From positions 18,352-66,652 of the forward strand of contig REAP01000020.1 in NCBI GenBank assembly GCA_004294385.1: a stretch of DNA of 48,301 nucleotides, in the 5' to 3' direction. Positions 1 through 9,025 of this stretch are shown here, in pieces. Origin of the DNA: Oscillatoriales cyanobacterium. GTDB taxonomy: Bacteria; Cyanobacteriota; Cyanobacteriia; Cyanobacteriales; Microcoleaceae. The position numbers were made by a program, and so were the translations under genes. The notes beneath the pieces are model-generated. The model was not told where the DNA came from. It saw nothing but the letters and a program-made list of their open reading frames with translations, and made no database searches. Numbering within the stretch: the first letter of the stretch is position 1; every line of letters begins with the position of its first letter.

Positions 1-252
1 TGGTTGAGCGAAGTCGAAACCTCTGCTCTGGTGGTTGAGCGAAACCTCTGCTCTGGTGGTTGAGCGAAGTCGAAACCTCTGCTCTGGTGGTTGAGCGAAG
101 TCGAAACCCTGGTAGTTGAGCGAAGTCGAAACCCTGGTAGTTGAGCGAAGTCGAAACCTCTGCTCTGGTGGTTGAGCGAAGTCGAAACCTCTGCTCTGGT
201 GGTTGAGCGAAGTCGAAACCCTGGTAGTTGAGCCCTTCGACTTCGCTCAGGG
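1..252. repeat. Tandem array of 31/25-bp units (TGGTTGAGCGAAGTCGAAAC type)
   Basis: Eight full head-to-tail units start at 1, 32, 57, 88, 113, 138, 169 and 200. Each is either 31 bp (with the CTCTGCT insert) or 25 bp. A ninth unit begins at 225 and turns into the inverted form CCCTTCGACTTCGCTCAGGG. The array probably continues left of the window. The same core (CCCTTCGACTxCGCTCAGGG) recurs at 8861-8921 and, altered, near 37267. There are no unique spacers, so this is not CRISPR. No gene is seen in 1-346. Confidence 0.9.
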
Positions 253-346
253 TACTGCTAAACCCTGCGTGAATATGTGTCAAAAAGATTGACTATTTTT
301 GGAAGAAACCGGGGTTTCCTCATAAATTTCGTACCACAATCAACCA

Positions 347-1459
347 TTAACTTGACAATTGCATTCGACGCATTCCCCACCAAGCAAGTGCAAATTCAGC
401 AATACTCAAAATGAGCATGGCGAGAATCAATTCCCAAGTGCCAAACCAACCGGAACCCCGCACAAAAACATCTCGACATAGTTCTATGTAGTACCGTACT
501 GGAACCAGATAGGATGCAATTGAAAAGGGAAACGGTACGCTATTCAGGGGAAAGAGAAACCCTGCTAGCAGAAAGCCAGTTAATACTTTAATTGTGCCGA
601 TCGCCTGAACTGCTGCACTTTGCGTTGTGGTAAAAATGCCAATAATTAAACCCAACTGTACTCCCGCTAACATAAACACAGGTGTGCCAATTATCAATGG
701 TGTTGGATCGCCAATAAAGCGCACTCCAAATAAGCCGAAACCGACAACAAACAGAATAATAGCTTCTCCTAAACCCACAGCGATATATGCCAAAGATTTG
801 CCAATGAGCAGTTCAAAGGCGCTGAGGCTAGAAGCATAAAGTTGCAGAATTGTACCCTGTTCTTTTTCGCGAACAAGAGCGATCGCAATTAATAACGGCG
901 GGAAAATTGCCAGAATTACTCCATAACTTCCTGGTACAATAAACAGGGATTCCTGCCGTCCCGGATTGAACCACAAACGCACCTGAGCCACAACTCCTAA
1001 TGTCTCAGATAGTTGCCCTAATTGCTCTTGTACAACAGCTAAAGTTGTTCCTTTGACAGCTAGATCGCTAACACGGGCATTGATGGTATCGCTACCATCA
1101 ATTACTACCTGCACTTTCCCAGTTCTTCCTGCTGCTGCATCTGCGGCAAAACCAGTGGGAATGGTAATTTGTACTTGGGCGGTATCGCGATCGATCGCAT
1201 CGGGAAAGCGCATTCCTTGCCACTTTGCCGGAACAAATAAATTAGTGGCATAAAGTCGTTCAATGTAGCTGCGACTGAGGGTGGTTCGATCTAAATCTCG
1301 CACTACTAGAGAGATATTTTTTGCTTCTAAACGAATGGCAAAGCCAATAATTAGTAAGGCAATCACTGGTAGGATAAATGCTAGCGCAACGCCTAAGCGA
1401 TCGCGCTGAAACTGTTGCAATTCTTTGAACACTTGATTGCGAATTCGTCGGATCATCAT
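347..1459 (-). CDS. ABC-2 type export permease
   Basis: Predicted inner-membrane permease of an ABC-2 exporter, 370 aa. There is one hydrophobic segment near the N-terminus (about residues 25-43), then a polar loop of about 130 residues, then five or six hydrophobic segments from about residue 175 to the end. This is the usual layout of the YhhJ/YbhR group. The sequence REKEQGTILQLYAS after the second segment matches the conserved cytoplasmic loop of that family. The start codon overlaps the stop of the upstream ATPase gene in an ATGA, so the two are coupled. Only one permease is visible. It may work as a homodimer, or a second subunit may lie beyond the left edge. The substrate cannot be read from the sequence; relatives move drugs or lipids. 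Confidence 0.88.
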   Translation of the reverse strand: MMIRRIRNQVFKELQQFQRDRLGVALAFILPVIALLIIGFAIRLEAKNISLVVRDLDRTTLSRSYIERLYATNLFVPAKWQGMRFPDAIDRDTAQVQITIPTGFAADAAAGRTGKVQVVIDGSDTINARVSDLAVKGTTLAVVQEQLGQLSETLGVVAQVRLWFNPGRQESLFIVPGSYGVILAIFPPLLIAIALVREKEQGTILQLYASSLSAFELLIGKSLAYIAVGLGEAIILFVVGFGLFGVRFIGDPTPLIIGTPVFMLAGVQLGLIIGIFTTTQSAAVQAIGTIKVLTGFLLAGFLFPLNSVPFPFSIASYLVPVRYYIELCRDVFVRGSGWFGTWELILAMLILSIAEFALAWWGMRRMQLSS

Positions 1460-3471
1460 GGTGGTGCGCCTCCCGCCCGTTGTACTTCTCCAATAAACGC
1501 ATCTTCTAGGGAAAATGCCATAGATTCCGTTTCAATCAGTGGTAAATTAGCTTGTTTTAAAAGTGATTCTACTTGGGGTAATTCTTGCTGAGGATCGTCT
1601 AAGACGATGTGGAGCCGATCGCCAAAAATCGAGACGCGCCAAGGTTCTAGGTGTTCTCGCAGGCGATCGTAACTTTCTTGCAATTTCCCGACACGCAATT
1701 CAAATAATTGACCGGGTTGTGCTGATTTAATCTCACTTGCCGAACCCTCTGCCACTTTGCGGCCTGCTACCATAAAACACATCCGATTACATTGTTCTGC
1801 CTCATTCATATAGTGGGTAGTAACGAGAATTGCAGTGCCATTACGAGCAAAGTCGTTAATTAATTGCCAGAATTGTTTGCGTGCTAGTACATCAACGCCG
1901 GAAGTAGGTTCATCGAGAAATAAAATCTCTGGTTCGTGCATGACTGATGCACCAAAAGCGACTCGTTGTTTCCATCCGCCAGGTAATTGCTTAGTTAGTA
2001 GATTTTCTTGTTTTTCCAAGCCACAAATTGAGAGTACCCAGCGAATTTTTTCCTGTCGCTGTTTGGGGGGAATGCCATAGACTCCACTATAAAACTGTAG
2101 ATTTTCGAGAATTGTTAGGTCATCATAAAGGGTAAACTTTTGACTCATGTAGCCAATTTTTTGTCGCAGTTGGGCACTCCGCAGATTGCCTGTTTCTCCA
2201 GCAATCGAGATTTTTCCCGAACTGATTGGTAATAGTCCACACAGCATTTTAATCATGGTGGTTTTGCCTGCGCCATTTGCGCCGAGTAGTCCATAAACTT
2301 CGCCATAATGAAGGTCTAGATTGAGGTTTACGACTGCATGAAAAGTACCAAAGATGCGGTTGAGGTTCCGGGCACAGATGGCGATGGTAGGATTTTGGAT
2401 TTCTTGTTTCCTGTTTGGTTTTGAAGCTACGCTTTGCGATCGCGGAAATTGAATAAATTTAGGAACTCCCCCTTTTTTGCGTAGTAGGGTTGTGAATACA
2501 TTTTCTAGAGTTGGTTTTTCCGACTGAATATCAATCTTGTGATCGCTGGTTTTTGACTGCTGAGTTAATCGATCGCGTACTAGGACTTCTCCTTGCTTGG
2601 GATCTTTGACTAGGACTTCAATGCGATCGCCATAAGTCGAGACATCGGCAATCTGTTCTTGATTGACTAACGGCAATAAAGCTTGTTCAGTTTTGACTAA
2701 TTCAGGTGTCCGAATCACCAACCGTTGCAGCCCCAGAGCCGCTTTAAGTGCTGTGGGACTGCCAATTTGTTGAATCTGCCCATCGTAAATCAAAGCCACG
2801 CGATCGCACCGTTCTGCCTCATCTAAATCGGGAGTAGCAACAACAACAGTGATTCCCTGGGCAGTTAATCCCGCCAAAATATCCCAAAACTCCCGACGCG
2901 CAATGGTATCAACTCCCGTAGTTGGTTCATCTAGCAACAGAACTTGGGGCTCGGCAATCAGCGCACAACAGAGGGCTAATTTCTGCTTCATACCACCAGA
3001 AAGACGACCGGCAAGGCGATCGCAAAATTTATCCAATTGCATCAATTTCAGATACTTACTACGTCGCATTTCTAGCTGATTTTCTGGCACTAACCGCAGC
3101 CCAGCACTATAATTAATATTTTCCTCAACACTGAGGTCTGGATAAAGAGAAAATTGTTGTGTAAGATATCCCGTATAGTTGCGGGCATCTCTGGCCGGCA
3201 ATTCTAGGATTCGCGCTTCCCCAGCCGTTGCTTCCATCACCCCACCGAGAATATTAAAAACAGTAGTTTTGCCAGCACCATCGGGGCCAATTAGCCCAAA
3301 TAATTCTCCTCGGTTTACATCTAGATTAATGCCCTTAAGTGCGATGGTTTTGCCATAATGTTTATACAGTTTTTTAATCTCGATCGTGATATTGTTCGGG
3401 GCAGAAGTAGATGGGATATTTTTCTCACGATTGACTGGATTTTGCAAAGATTGAGTCATAAATTTATCCAA
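1456..3471 (-). CDS. ABC exporter ATPase with two fused nucleotide-binding domains
   Basis: This 671-aa cytoplasmic ATPase powers the adjacent ABC-2 permease. Two complete nucleotide-binding domains lie in tandem. The first has Walker A GPDGAGKTT (62-70), signature LSGGMKQKL (about 157) and Walker B LLLDEPTTGVD (about 178-188). The second has Walker A GANGAGKTT (about 400), a divergent signature LPGGWKQRV (about 499) and LFLDEPTSGVD. The architecture matches YbhF or the N-terminal half of RbbA/YhiH. The two domains are joined by a linker of about 100 residues rich in charged residues. Relatives usually sit with a HlyD-type adaptor; none lies in this operon, and the nearest is the unlinked adaptor gene at 5530. 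The LPGG change suggests that one ATP site may be weaker, which is an inference. Confidence 0.92.
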   Translation of the reverse strand: MDKFMTQSLQNPVNREKNIPSTSAPNNITIEIKKLYKHYGKTIALKGINLDVNRGELFGLIGPDGAGKTTVFNILGGVMEATAGEARILELPARDARNYTGYLTQQFSLYPDLSVEENINYSAGLRLVPENQLEMRRSKYLKLMQLDKFCDRLAGRLSGGMKQKLALCCALIAEPQVLLLDEPTTGVDTIARREFWDILAGLTAQGITVVVATPDLDEAERCDRVALIYDGQIQQIGSPTALKAALGLQRLVIRTPELVKTEQALLPLVNQEQIADVSTYGDRIEVLVKDPKQGEVLVRDRLTQQSKTSDHKIDIQSEKPTLENVFTTLLRKKGGVPKFIQFPRSQSVASKPNRKQEIQNPTIAICARNLNRIFGTFHAVVNLNLDLHYGEVYGLLGANGAGKTTMIKMLCGLLPISSGKISIAGETGNLRSAQLRQKIGYMSQKFTLYDDLTILENLQFYSGVYGIPPKQRQEKIRWVLSICGLEKQENLLTKQLPGGWKQRVAFGASVMHEPEILFLDEPTSGVDVLARKQFWQLINDFARNGTAILVTTHYMNEAEQCNRMCFMVAGRKVAEGSASEIKSAQPGQLFELRVGKLQESYDRLREHLEPWRVSIFGDRLHIVLDDPQQELPQVESLLKQANLPLIETESMAFSLEDAFIGEVQRAGGAPP

Positions 3472-3509
3472 AATGGAAACCGATCGCCTTGTGAAATCAA
3501 AAATTAAAA

Positions 3510-3583
3510 GAGGAGACGGAGGAGACGGCAGTGCCGTGTCCCTACAATTAATAGCGGTAGGGAGACGGCACTGCCGTCTCCTC
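3510..3583. repeat. Palindromic dispersed repeat (GGAGACGGCAGTGCCGT family)
   Basis: A left arm with GGAGACGGCAGTGCCGTGTC, followed by CCTAC, is answered by GTAGGGAGACGGCACTGCCGTCTCC on the right, making nested palindromes. Related copies lie at about 7453-7500, 10111-10175 and 46371-46409. It lies between cbpM and the ABC-2 operon on the same strand and could act as an RNA hairpin there. Confidence 0.85.
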
Positions 3584-3605
3584 TGTATCTTGTAACTTTT
3601 ACTTG

Positions 3606-3917
3606 TTAATTAACCATCGATCGATAAGACTGATGCGCCTTAAGTTGTGCCCGCAATTGGGCAATTTCAGCGGCCATATCGAGCACCATTGCAGCGCCGA
3701 CTAAGTTCAAGCCCAAGTCTTGACGCAACCGCTGAATCTGAGTAATTCGAGCAATCTCGCGGCGATGTAGCATTGAGCCGATCGCCTCGATCACCCCTAA
3801 TTCAACATAAACCTTGACTAGCGTCATCGAAGTTTCGGTCACAAATGCAGCATATTCAAAGGTGTAGAGTGGCTCGCCTTCGAGTGAAACCACGGTTGTT
3901 GAAAGGCTGAAGCTCAT
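3606..3917 (-). CDS. cbpM: CbpM-like chaperone modulator / MerR-type helical protein
   Basis: A 103-aa protein that overlaps the upstream J-domain gene by four bases. Its size, helical character and position match CbpM, the small protein that binds the J-domain of CbpA and restrains its co-chaperone activity. A winged-helix-like first half (residues 17-60, with [15 protein letters not shown]) is followed by a helix ending in a heptad-like stretch, [16 protein letters not shown] (about 81-96). This layout is shared by CbpM and MerR-type proteins. Identity to the E. coli protein is low by eye, so the name rests on fold-like features plus gene pairing. It could instead be a MerR-like regulator. 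Confidence 0.72.
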   Translation of the reverse strand: MSFSLSTTVVSLEGEPLYTFEYAAFVTETSMTLVKVYVELGVIEAIGSMLHRREIARITQIQRLRQDLGLNLVGAAMVLDMAAEIAQLRAQLKAHQSYRSMVN

Positions 3918-4873
3918 AATTTAATCTCCTCTAACTGGACACGCGGGTTAAAGTTGGTATTGGCTTGGATTTTTTCGTAGCATTCTTGCTCGATCGCACT
4001 TAAGTCTTTTGGCGTGACAATCAGGAGTTTGGCGAGTAAATCACCGCGTCCCCCTTTTTGCAATGTCCAGCCCTTGCCGCGCAGTTTGAGCGATTGTCCC
4101 GTTCGCACTCCTTTAGGCACTTTCATCGTCACGCTACCATCCGGTGTGGGCACGCTGATTTCGGCCCCTAAAACCGCTTCATCGGGGCGAATTGGCAGAT
4201 CGCAAACGAGGTCATCGCCATCGAATCGGAAGAAAGAATGGGTTAATATTTCAATGGTGAGATACAAGTCGCCACGCTGTTGAGAAAACGGGCTCGCACG
4301 GCCTTTACCTTTGAGGCGAATGCGACTACCTGGTTTGGCGCCTGCGGGAATGCGAACGTTGATGGTTTCATCGTCGAATTGCAGGCGTTTTTGGACACCG
4401 TGAAACGCTTCGGAAAATGTCAGGGCGATCGCAGCTTCGCTATCCGGTGCGGGGGCTTGAGAGCGAAATCCGCCACCCAAATCATCGAAGCCGCTGGTTG
4501 TGTTGGTTGTACGTTGCGATCCGTTTCGCGATCGACCTAACAAATCCTTGATAAATGAATCAAAATCGGCATACTGATCGAAGTCAACCGTCCCAGGATT
4601 AGTTCCTCTAGATGGTGGCGCTTCACTGTAACCAGGATGGTTCCAATGTTCGCCAAATTGATCGTACTTTGGCCGTTTCTCGGAATCGGAAAGCACCTCA
4701 TTTGCTTCATTGAGGTCTTTGAACTTTGCCTCTGCGTCTTTATCTCCAGGATTTAGATCGGGATGGTATTTGCGAGCAAGTTTGCGGTAAGCCCGTTTGA
4801 TTTCTTCAGGAGTTGCTGTTTTGCTGACTCCTAGGATGGTGTAGTAGTCTTTAAAGTCTGTTGCAGTTGGCAT
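3914..4873 (-). CDS. cbpA: J-domain co-chaperone, CbpA-like (DnaJ without zinc finger)
   Basis: A 319-aa Hsp40. The J-domain covers about residues 8-73, with the HPD motif at 37-39 that stimulates DnaK ATPase. A Gly/Ser/Asn-rich linker follows (about 80-145), then the two beta-sandwich C-terminal domains that bind unfolded clients (about 145-305, with [19 protein letters not shown] and [18 protein letters not shown]). The Cys-rich zinc finger of true DnaJ is absent, which places it in the CbpA class. An AAGG motif lies a few bases upstream of the ATG. It is co-transcribed with the downstream cbpM-like gene. It is cytoplasmic and probably acts in protein folding under stress. Confidence 0.93.
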   Translation of the reverse strand: MPTATDFKDYYTILGVSKTATPEEIKRAYRKLARKYHPDLNPGDKDAEAKFKDLNEANEVLSDSEKRPKYDQFGEHWNHPGYSEAPPSRGTNPGTVDFDQYADFDSFIKDLLGRSRNGSQRTTNTTSGFDDLGGGFRSQAPAPDSEAAIALTFSEAFHGVQKRLQFDDETINVRIPAGAKPGSRIRLKGKGRASPFSQQRGDLYLTIEILTHSFFRFDGDDLVCDLPIRPDEAVLGAEISVPTPDGSVTMKVPKGVRTGQSLKLRGKGWTLQKGGRGDLLAKLLIVTPKDLSAIEQECYEKIQANTNFNPRVQLEEIKL

Positions 4874-5529
4874 TACTGACCTTTTAAATTGGGTATATCT
4901 TTAGTTGGAAAGTTAATAAAGTGATGTTATTTTGTTAGATGAGTTCCGGTTGAATCGGTTTTTTTTTAACCGCAGAGAGCGCAGAGAACGCAGAGGAAGA
5001 GAAGAGAGGGACGAATAATTTTGATGATATATCTAGTGCCAAATCAGGCTTAAATATTCCCTTATTCCTTAGTCCGCGCAGGCTGACTTTAGTTTGACAA
5101 GAAGCGGTTTCAACCGCCGAATTATCTTATTTTTAATTTTACCTGGTTAAATTTATCTTCGATCTGCCCACCTCAACTAGACTCGGAATCACCAGTAAAT
5201 GAATGAATCAATCAATAGACAGATATTTGACTCCGACTTTCTAAGTGCAATCTCTATCAATAGGAATAGATCAAGTTGAAAACTAGATAGCGATGAATGC
5301 TCGCGCTAAAATACTCATCTTTTAGAATTCTTTATCTCTATATTTAGAGACATATTTTTATTTATCGTAGCAGCTATGCTTAACTTGCGATCGTTTAAGA
5401 AGTTTTAGAATTTACTTCAAAATATTAAGTATCTCAAAGTTATGTTGAAAAATTAATTTTATGAAAAACACAACTCTATTTTATTTATAAAAGCGATCGC
5501 CCTTACACCGAAAGTAATTTGAGGTGAAA
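4874..5529. other. Divergent intergenic region with a short dispersed repeat
   Basis: This 656-bp gap separates the minus-strand J-protein gene from the plus-strand adaptor gene. At about 4967-5000 lies a purine-rich repeat (AACCGCAGAGAGCGCAGAG) related to the element at 44444-44525. A perfect palindrome TCTCTATATTTAGAGA lies near 5335-5350. The rest is AT-rich, shows no coding signal and should hold both promoters, but I cannot place -35/-10 boxes with confidence. Confidence 0.5.
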
Positions 5530-7158
5530 ATGTTTAGTATTAGCTTGAATGTAAAGCAAGGAATCGATCGAATAAAAATAAAGAAATGGCTGATGGGCTT
5601 GCTGGTAGCAATTCCGATCGCTGGAATTGGCAGTTATGTTGCTTACAACCAATTGGTGACAGTCCCCCAGCAGAAGGCGCAAAGCAAGATTCAGACAGCA
5701 TTAGTGACGCGGGGCAATCTGACGATTTTGGTGTCAGCGAATGGTACTGTGCAACCCGAAAGTTCGGTCAATGTCAGTCCCAAAACCTCTGGTGTCTTGA
5801 AGCAGTTGCTGGTTAAAGAAGGTGAATTTGTCCAAGCAGGACAGGTGGTTGCCTATATGGACAACTCGAACCTCCAAGGGCAATTGCTCCAGTCTAGGGG
5901 CAACCTTGCTGCTGCTGAGGCGAATTTGGATAAGGTAATTGCAGGGAATCGATCGCAGGATATCGCTCAGGCTCAAGCTCAGGTGGATGAATCCAATGCC
6001 AGTTTGAACAAGGTAATTGCGGGGAATCGATCGCAGGATATCGCTCAAGGGCAAGCTCAGGTGGATGAAGCCAAAGCCAGTTTGCAAAAGCTGCTCGCTG
6101 GGAATCGATCGCAGGATATCGCTCAGGCTCAAGCCAACCTGAATAAAGTCCAAGTCACCTACAGACAAGCTGAAGAAGATTTGCGCCGCAATCAAAAGTT
6201 GCAAGCAGCGGGCGCAATCTCGCAACAAGCTCTCAGTACGGATCGATCGACCCGTGATAGTGCGATCGCGCAAGTGGAGCAAGCCCAGCAAGCTCTCAAT
6301 TTGCTCAAAGTCGGATCGCGGCCCGAAGATATCTCCCAAGCCAGAAGCGTCCTCAGACAGCGGCAAGAGGCATTAAATTTACTCAAAGTCGGATCGCGCC
6401 CCGAAGATATTGCCGAAGCCAAAAGCGTCCTCAAACAGCGACAACAGGCATTGAATTTACTCGAAGTCGGATCGCGCCCCGAAGATATTGCCGAAGCCCG
6501 TGCCAAGGTAATGGCCGCCCAAGGTGCAGTCGCGATCGTCCAACGAAGTATTGAGGATACCGTAATTCGCGCCCCCTTCGCGGGGATTGTGGCCCGCAAA
6601 TATGCCGATCCTGGTGCATTTGTCACCCCAACCACAGCAGGTAGTGCAGTGACTTCGGCAACATCATCTTCAATTCTGGCTTTGGCATCCAAAAATGAAA
6701 TCGTGGCGCAGGTGGCGGAAGCCAGCATTGCCCAAATCCGCGTCGCGCAGGTGGCGGTAATTAAGGTGGATGCCTATGCTGGCAAAACCTTTGAGGGGAA
6801 GGTGACACAAGTGGCTACCCAGTCCTTGGTGCAGCAAAACGTGACCAGTTTTGAGGTGAAAGTAACGGTTGCTGACACCGAACGACTGCTGCATCAGGGG
6901 ATGAATGTGACGATCGATTTCAAAGCTGGAGAATTGACTCAGGTGCTGGTTGTGCCGACGGCTGCGATCGTTCAACAGACAGCCGTTCAGGGTGTATTCG
7001 TGGCGAAAACAGGCGCAGATCCGGTATTTACGCCGATCGTGGTTGGGACAACTGTCAATGACAAAACCGAGGTCAAGTCTGGTTTAACTGGGAATGAACG
7101 GGTTTTGCTCAGTTTTCCACCCGGAACTCGCAAAGTCACTGGGCTCAAGGGAGGTTGA
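5530..7158 (+). CDS. HlyD/MacA-family periplasmic adaptor with repeat-extended coiled coil
   Basis: Membrane-fusion protein, 543 aa from the ATG at 5530. A GTG at 5524 is also in frame, but it lies inside the GAGGTG Shine-Dalgarno sequence. One N-terminal membrane segment (about residues 18-37) is followed by a lipoyl half-motif (VSPKTSGVLKQLLVKEGEFV), a long helical hairpin, the second lipoyl half (TVIRAPFAGIVARK), and beta-barrel and membrane-proximal domains. The hairpin holds three near-identical 26-residue units on the rising arm (AGNRSQDIAQAQAQVDE type, from about residue 139) and three on the falling arm (VGSRPEDIAEAKSVLKQ type, from about 261). Both have an exact 78-bp DNA period. It should link the MacB-like permease and ATPase downstream to an outer-membrane channel such as TolC, which is not in the window. 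Confidence 0.93.
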   Translation: MFSISLNVKQGIDRIKIKKWLMGLLVAIPIAGIGSYVAYNQLVTVPQQKAQSKIQTALVTRGNLTILVSANGTVQPESSVNVSPKTSGVLKQLLVKEGEFVQAGQVVAYMDNSNLQGQLLQSRGNLAAAEANLDKVIAGNRSQDIAQAQAQVDESNASLNKVIAGNRSQDIAQGQAQVDEAKASLQKLLAGNRSQDIAQAQANLNKVQVTYRQAEEDLRRNQKLQAAGAISQQALSTDRSTRDSAIAQVEQAQQALNLLKVGSRPEDISQARSVLRQRQEALNLLKVGSRPEDIAEAKSVLKQRQQALNLLEVGSRPEDIAEARAKVMAAQGAVAIVQRSIEDTVIRAPFAGIVARKYADPGAFVTPTTAGSAVTSATSSSILALASKNEIVAQVAEASIAQIRVAQVAVIKVDAYAGKTFEGKVTQVATQSLVQQNVTSFEVKVTVADTERLLHQGMNVTIDFKAGELTQVLVVPTAAIVQQTAVQGVFVAKTGADPVFTPIVVGTTVNDKTEVKSGLTGNERVLLSFPPGTRKVTGLKGG

Positions 7159-7183
7159 TGGTAGCTTTGGCGATCTAGAAATC

Positions 7184-7500
7184 AGGACACTCCAAGAGCC
7201 CAAAGCGTGTCAACTTAAGCCTGAAAGCCCGCCCCGTGTCCGTTAGTCATCCCACAAGTCCTAAGCGGGGTTAAAACCCCTGTCTCATAGAAGACAGTCG
7301 GTTGAAACCGACGGTCGATTTGCCCCAAATCAATACACATCAACTAACTCTTCAGTCCTCTTTGAGAGGACTTTCGCTATGAGACAGGGGTTTCAACCCC
7401 GCTTAGGACTATCGGTTTGACCTGATTGTTGACACTCCTTGGGCTCTTGGAGTGTCCCTACGATTAATCATGGTAGGGAAACGGCACTGCCGTGTCCTCT
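7184..7500. repeat. Long nested inverted repeat, MITE-like
   Basis: Outer arms at 7184-7212 and 7429-7459 (AGGACACTCCAAGAGCCC against GGGCTCTTGGAGTGTCCCT) pair with few mismatches. Inner arms at 7258-7290 and 7377-7409 (GTCCTAAGCGGGGTTAAAAC against its near complement) pair too. A small hairpin GTCGGTTGAAACCGAC sits inside. The right end merges with a copy of the GGCACTGCCGT family (7470-7500). It fills most of the 395-bp gap between the adaptor gene and the permease gene. Confidence 0.8.
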
Positions 7501-7553
7501 AGATAATTCCGGCTACGCAGCAACTCTTAGGCTTTATTATCCGAAAAACTCCT

Positions 7554-8849
7554 ATGAAAACAAGGCGTGCTCCAAAGTCATTGATGCCGACCTCCCGTCG
7601 CAGAAAACGTAGAATCTCACTGCTTGAAATATTCCTCATGGCAATCGAAACCCTGTGGAGTAATAAAGTGCGATCGGGATTAACAATGCTGGGCGTAATT
7701 ATTGGTATTTCTTCGGTAATTGCAATTACTTCGATCGGTCAAGGAGTCCAAAAAGCCACCGAGTTAAGAATTGAGGCATTGGGTACCAATATCCTCCAAG
7801 TGTCAGCAGCCGCAGCGAGAACTGGCGGCATCAGTCAGGGGGCTGGTTCTGCTAGTACCTTAACCTGGGAAGATGCTCAGGCGATCGCCAAACAAGTCCC
7901 CGCCGCTACAGCCGTTTCAGCCTTCTTATATCGCCCAAATATTCAGGTGGTACGTGGCAACGTCAACATTTCCACAACTGCCATCGGCACGGATTTAAAC
8001 TTTCCAGTGGTGAGAAATGTCCAGCCAGAACTAGGGTCATTTTTCCGGCAGCAGGATTTAGATGCAGCCAAAGCAGTTGTGGTAATTGGTGCCAAAGTTC
8101 GAGACGATTTATTCACTCCATCAGAAACTGCGATCGGTAGTGATATTCGGATTCAGGGTAAACGTTATAGCGTGGTAGGAGTGATGGAGCGTAAAGGGTC
8201 TGTAGGGCTGCAAGATATGAATGATATGGTGTATCTGCCACTGACCAATATGTCCGCCCAGATTGTCGGTAACAATGCGCTCACAGGTGTGGCGATTAAT
8301 GGCTTTTGGCTGCAATCGAGTAATGCCGATCAACTCGAATCGGCACAATTTCAGGTGACGAATGTGCTCCGACTGCGCCATAATATCCGCCCGCCCAAAG
8401 AGGATGATTTTCTGGTCACCAATGAAGTGGATCTGATTAAGACTTTCACGAGTATTATGGGGTCACTGACGCTGATGGTAACTGCGATCGCCGGAATTTC
8501 CCTAGTTGTTGGTGGTATTGGCATCGCGAATATTATGCTGGTTTCGGTGATGGAACGGACGCGCGAAATCGGTCTGCGTAAAGCCGTCGGTGCAACCAGT
8601 GGCGCAATTCTCAACCAATTTTTGATGGAATCGATCGTTATTTCTAGTATTGGCGGTGCGATCGGGATCGGGTTGGGTATCGCTCTCGCTTTCACTGCCG
8701 CCACACTATTCAAATTTCCCTTTGTTGTCCCTCTGTGGTCAGTGCTGGTGGGGTTTGGACTCTCGCTAATTGTTGGGGTAGTAGCAGGCGGTATCCCTGC
8801 GCGCAATGCTGCAAAATTAGACCCGATCTTGGCACTACACGGTGAGTAA
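7554..8849 (+). CDS. MacB/FtsX-type ABC permease
   Basis: A 431-aa inner-membrane permease of the MacB type without a fused ATPase. The first membrane helix is within about residues 38-60, in the conserved stretch VRSGLTMLGVIIGISSVIAI. A large MacB_PCD periplasmic domain covers about 65-280. Three C-terminal helices (from about residue 300) form the FtsX domain, with the conserved loop MERTREIGLRKAVGA. It is a mechanotransmission component: it does not form a channel but drives periplasmic adaptor and outer-membrane channel work. The start at 7554 lacks a clear ribosome site; in-frame ATGs at 7587 and 7638 are alternatives, and family members often begin near the latter. The ATPase partner follows 176 bp downstream. 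Confidence 0.93.
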   Translation: MKTRRAPKSLMPTSRRRKRRISLLEIFLMAIETLWSNKVRSGLTMLGVIIGISSVIAITSIGQGVQKATELRIEALGTNILQVSAAAARTGGISQGAGSASTLTWEDAQAIAKQVPAATAVSAFLYRPNIQVVRGNVNISTTAIGTDLNFPVVRNVQPELGSFFRQQDLDAAKAVVVIGAKVRDDLFTPSETAIGSDIRIQGKRYSVVGVMERKGSVGLQDMNDMVYLPLTNMSAQIVGNNALTGVAINGFWLQSSNADQLESAQFQVTNVLRLRHNIRPPKEDDFLVTNEVDLIKTFTSIMGSLTLMVTAIAGISLVVGGIGIANIMLVSVMERTREIGLRKAVGATSGAILNQFLMESIVISSIGGAIGIGLGIALAFTAATLFKFPFVVPLWSVLVGFGLSLIVGVVAGGIPARNAAKLDPILALHGE

Positions 8850-8852
8850 ATC

Positions 8853-8935
8853 AGTTGACCCTTCGACTACGCTCAGGGCACCGCAGTTGACAGTTGACCC
8901 TTCGACTACGCTCAGGGCGACGCAGTTGACAGTTG
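8853..8935. repeat. Two tandem CCCTTCGACTACGCTCAGGG repeats
   Basis: Two copies of a unit built on CAGTTGACCCTTCGACTACG stand head to tail, each with an internal palindrome (CCCT...AGGG). They belong to the same family as the array at 1-252. They lie between the permease and ATPase genes of one operon. A further imperfect inverted repeat (CTCCCGCCTTT at about 8936, AAAGGTGGGAG at about 8984) precedes the ATPase start. Confidence 0.8.
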
Positions 8936-9025
8936 CTCCCGCCTTTGTTCCTAGGGCGATGGAAGCGCACTACGATCCACCTATAAAGGTGGGAGAATTT
9001 AACCCCTGATATTTGGTGAGTAACT

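Noticed and set aside
1..252. Possible CRISPR array
   Set aside because: The repeats abut head to tail with no unique spacers, vary in unit length and contain an inverted copy; it is a tandem dispersed-repeat array.
5734..6728. Long minus-strand open frames opposite the adaptor gene
   Set aside because: They mirror the 78-bp repeats of the real gene; their repeats follow from the plus-strand code and no ribosome site or family match exists.
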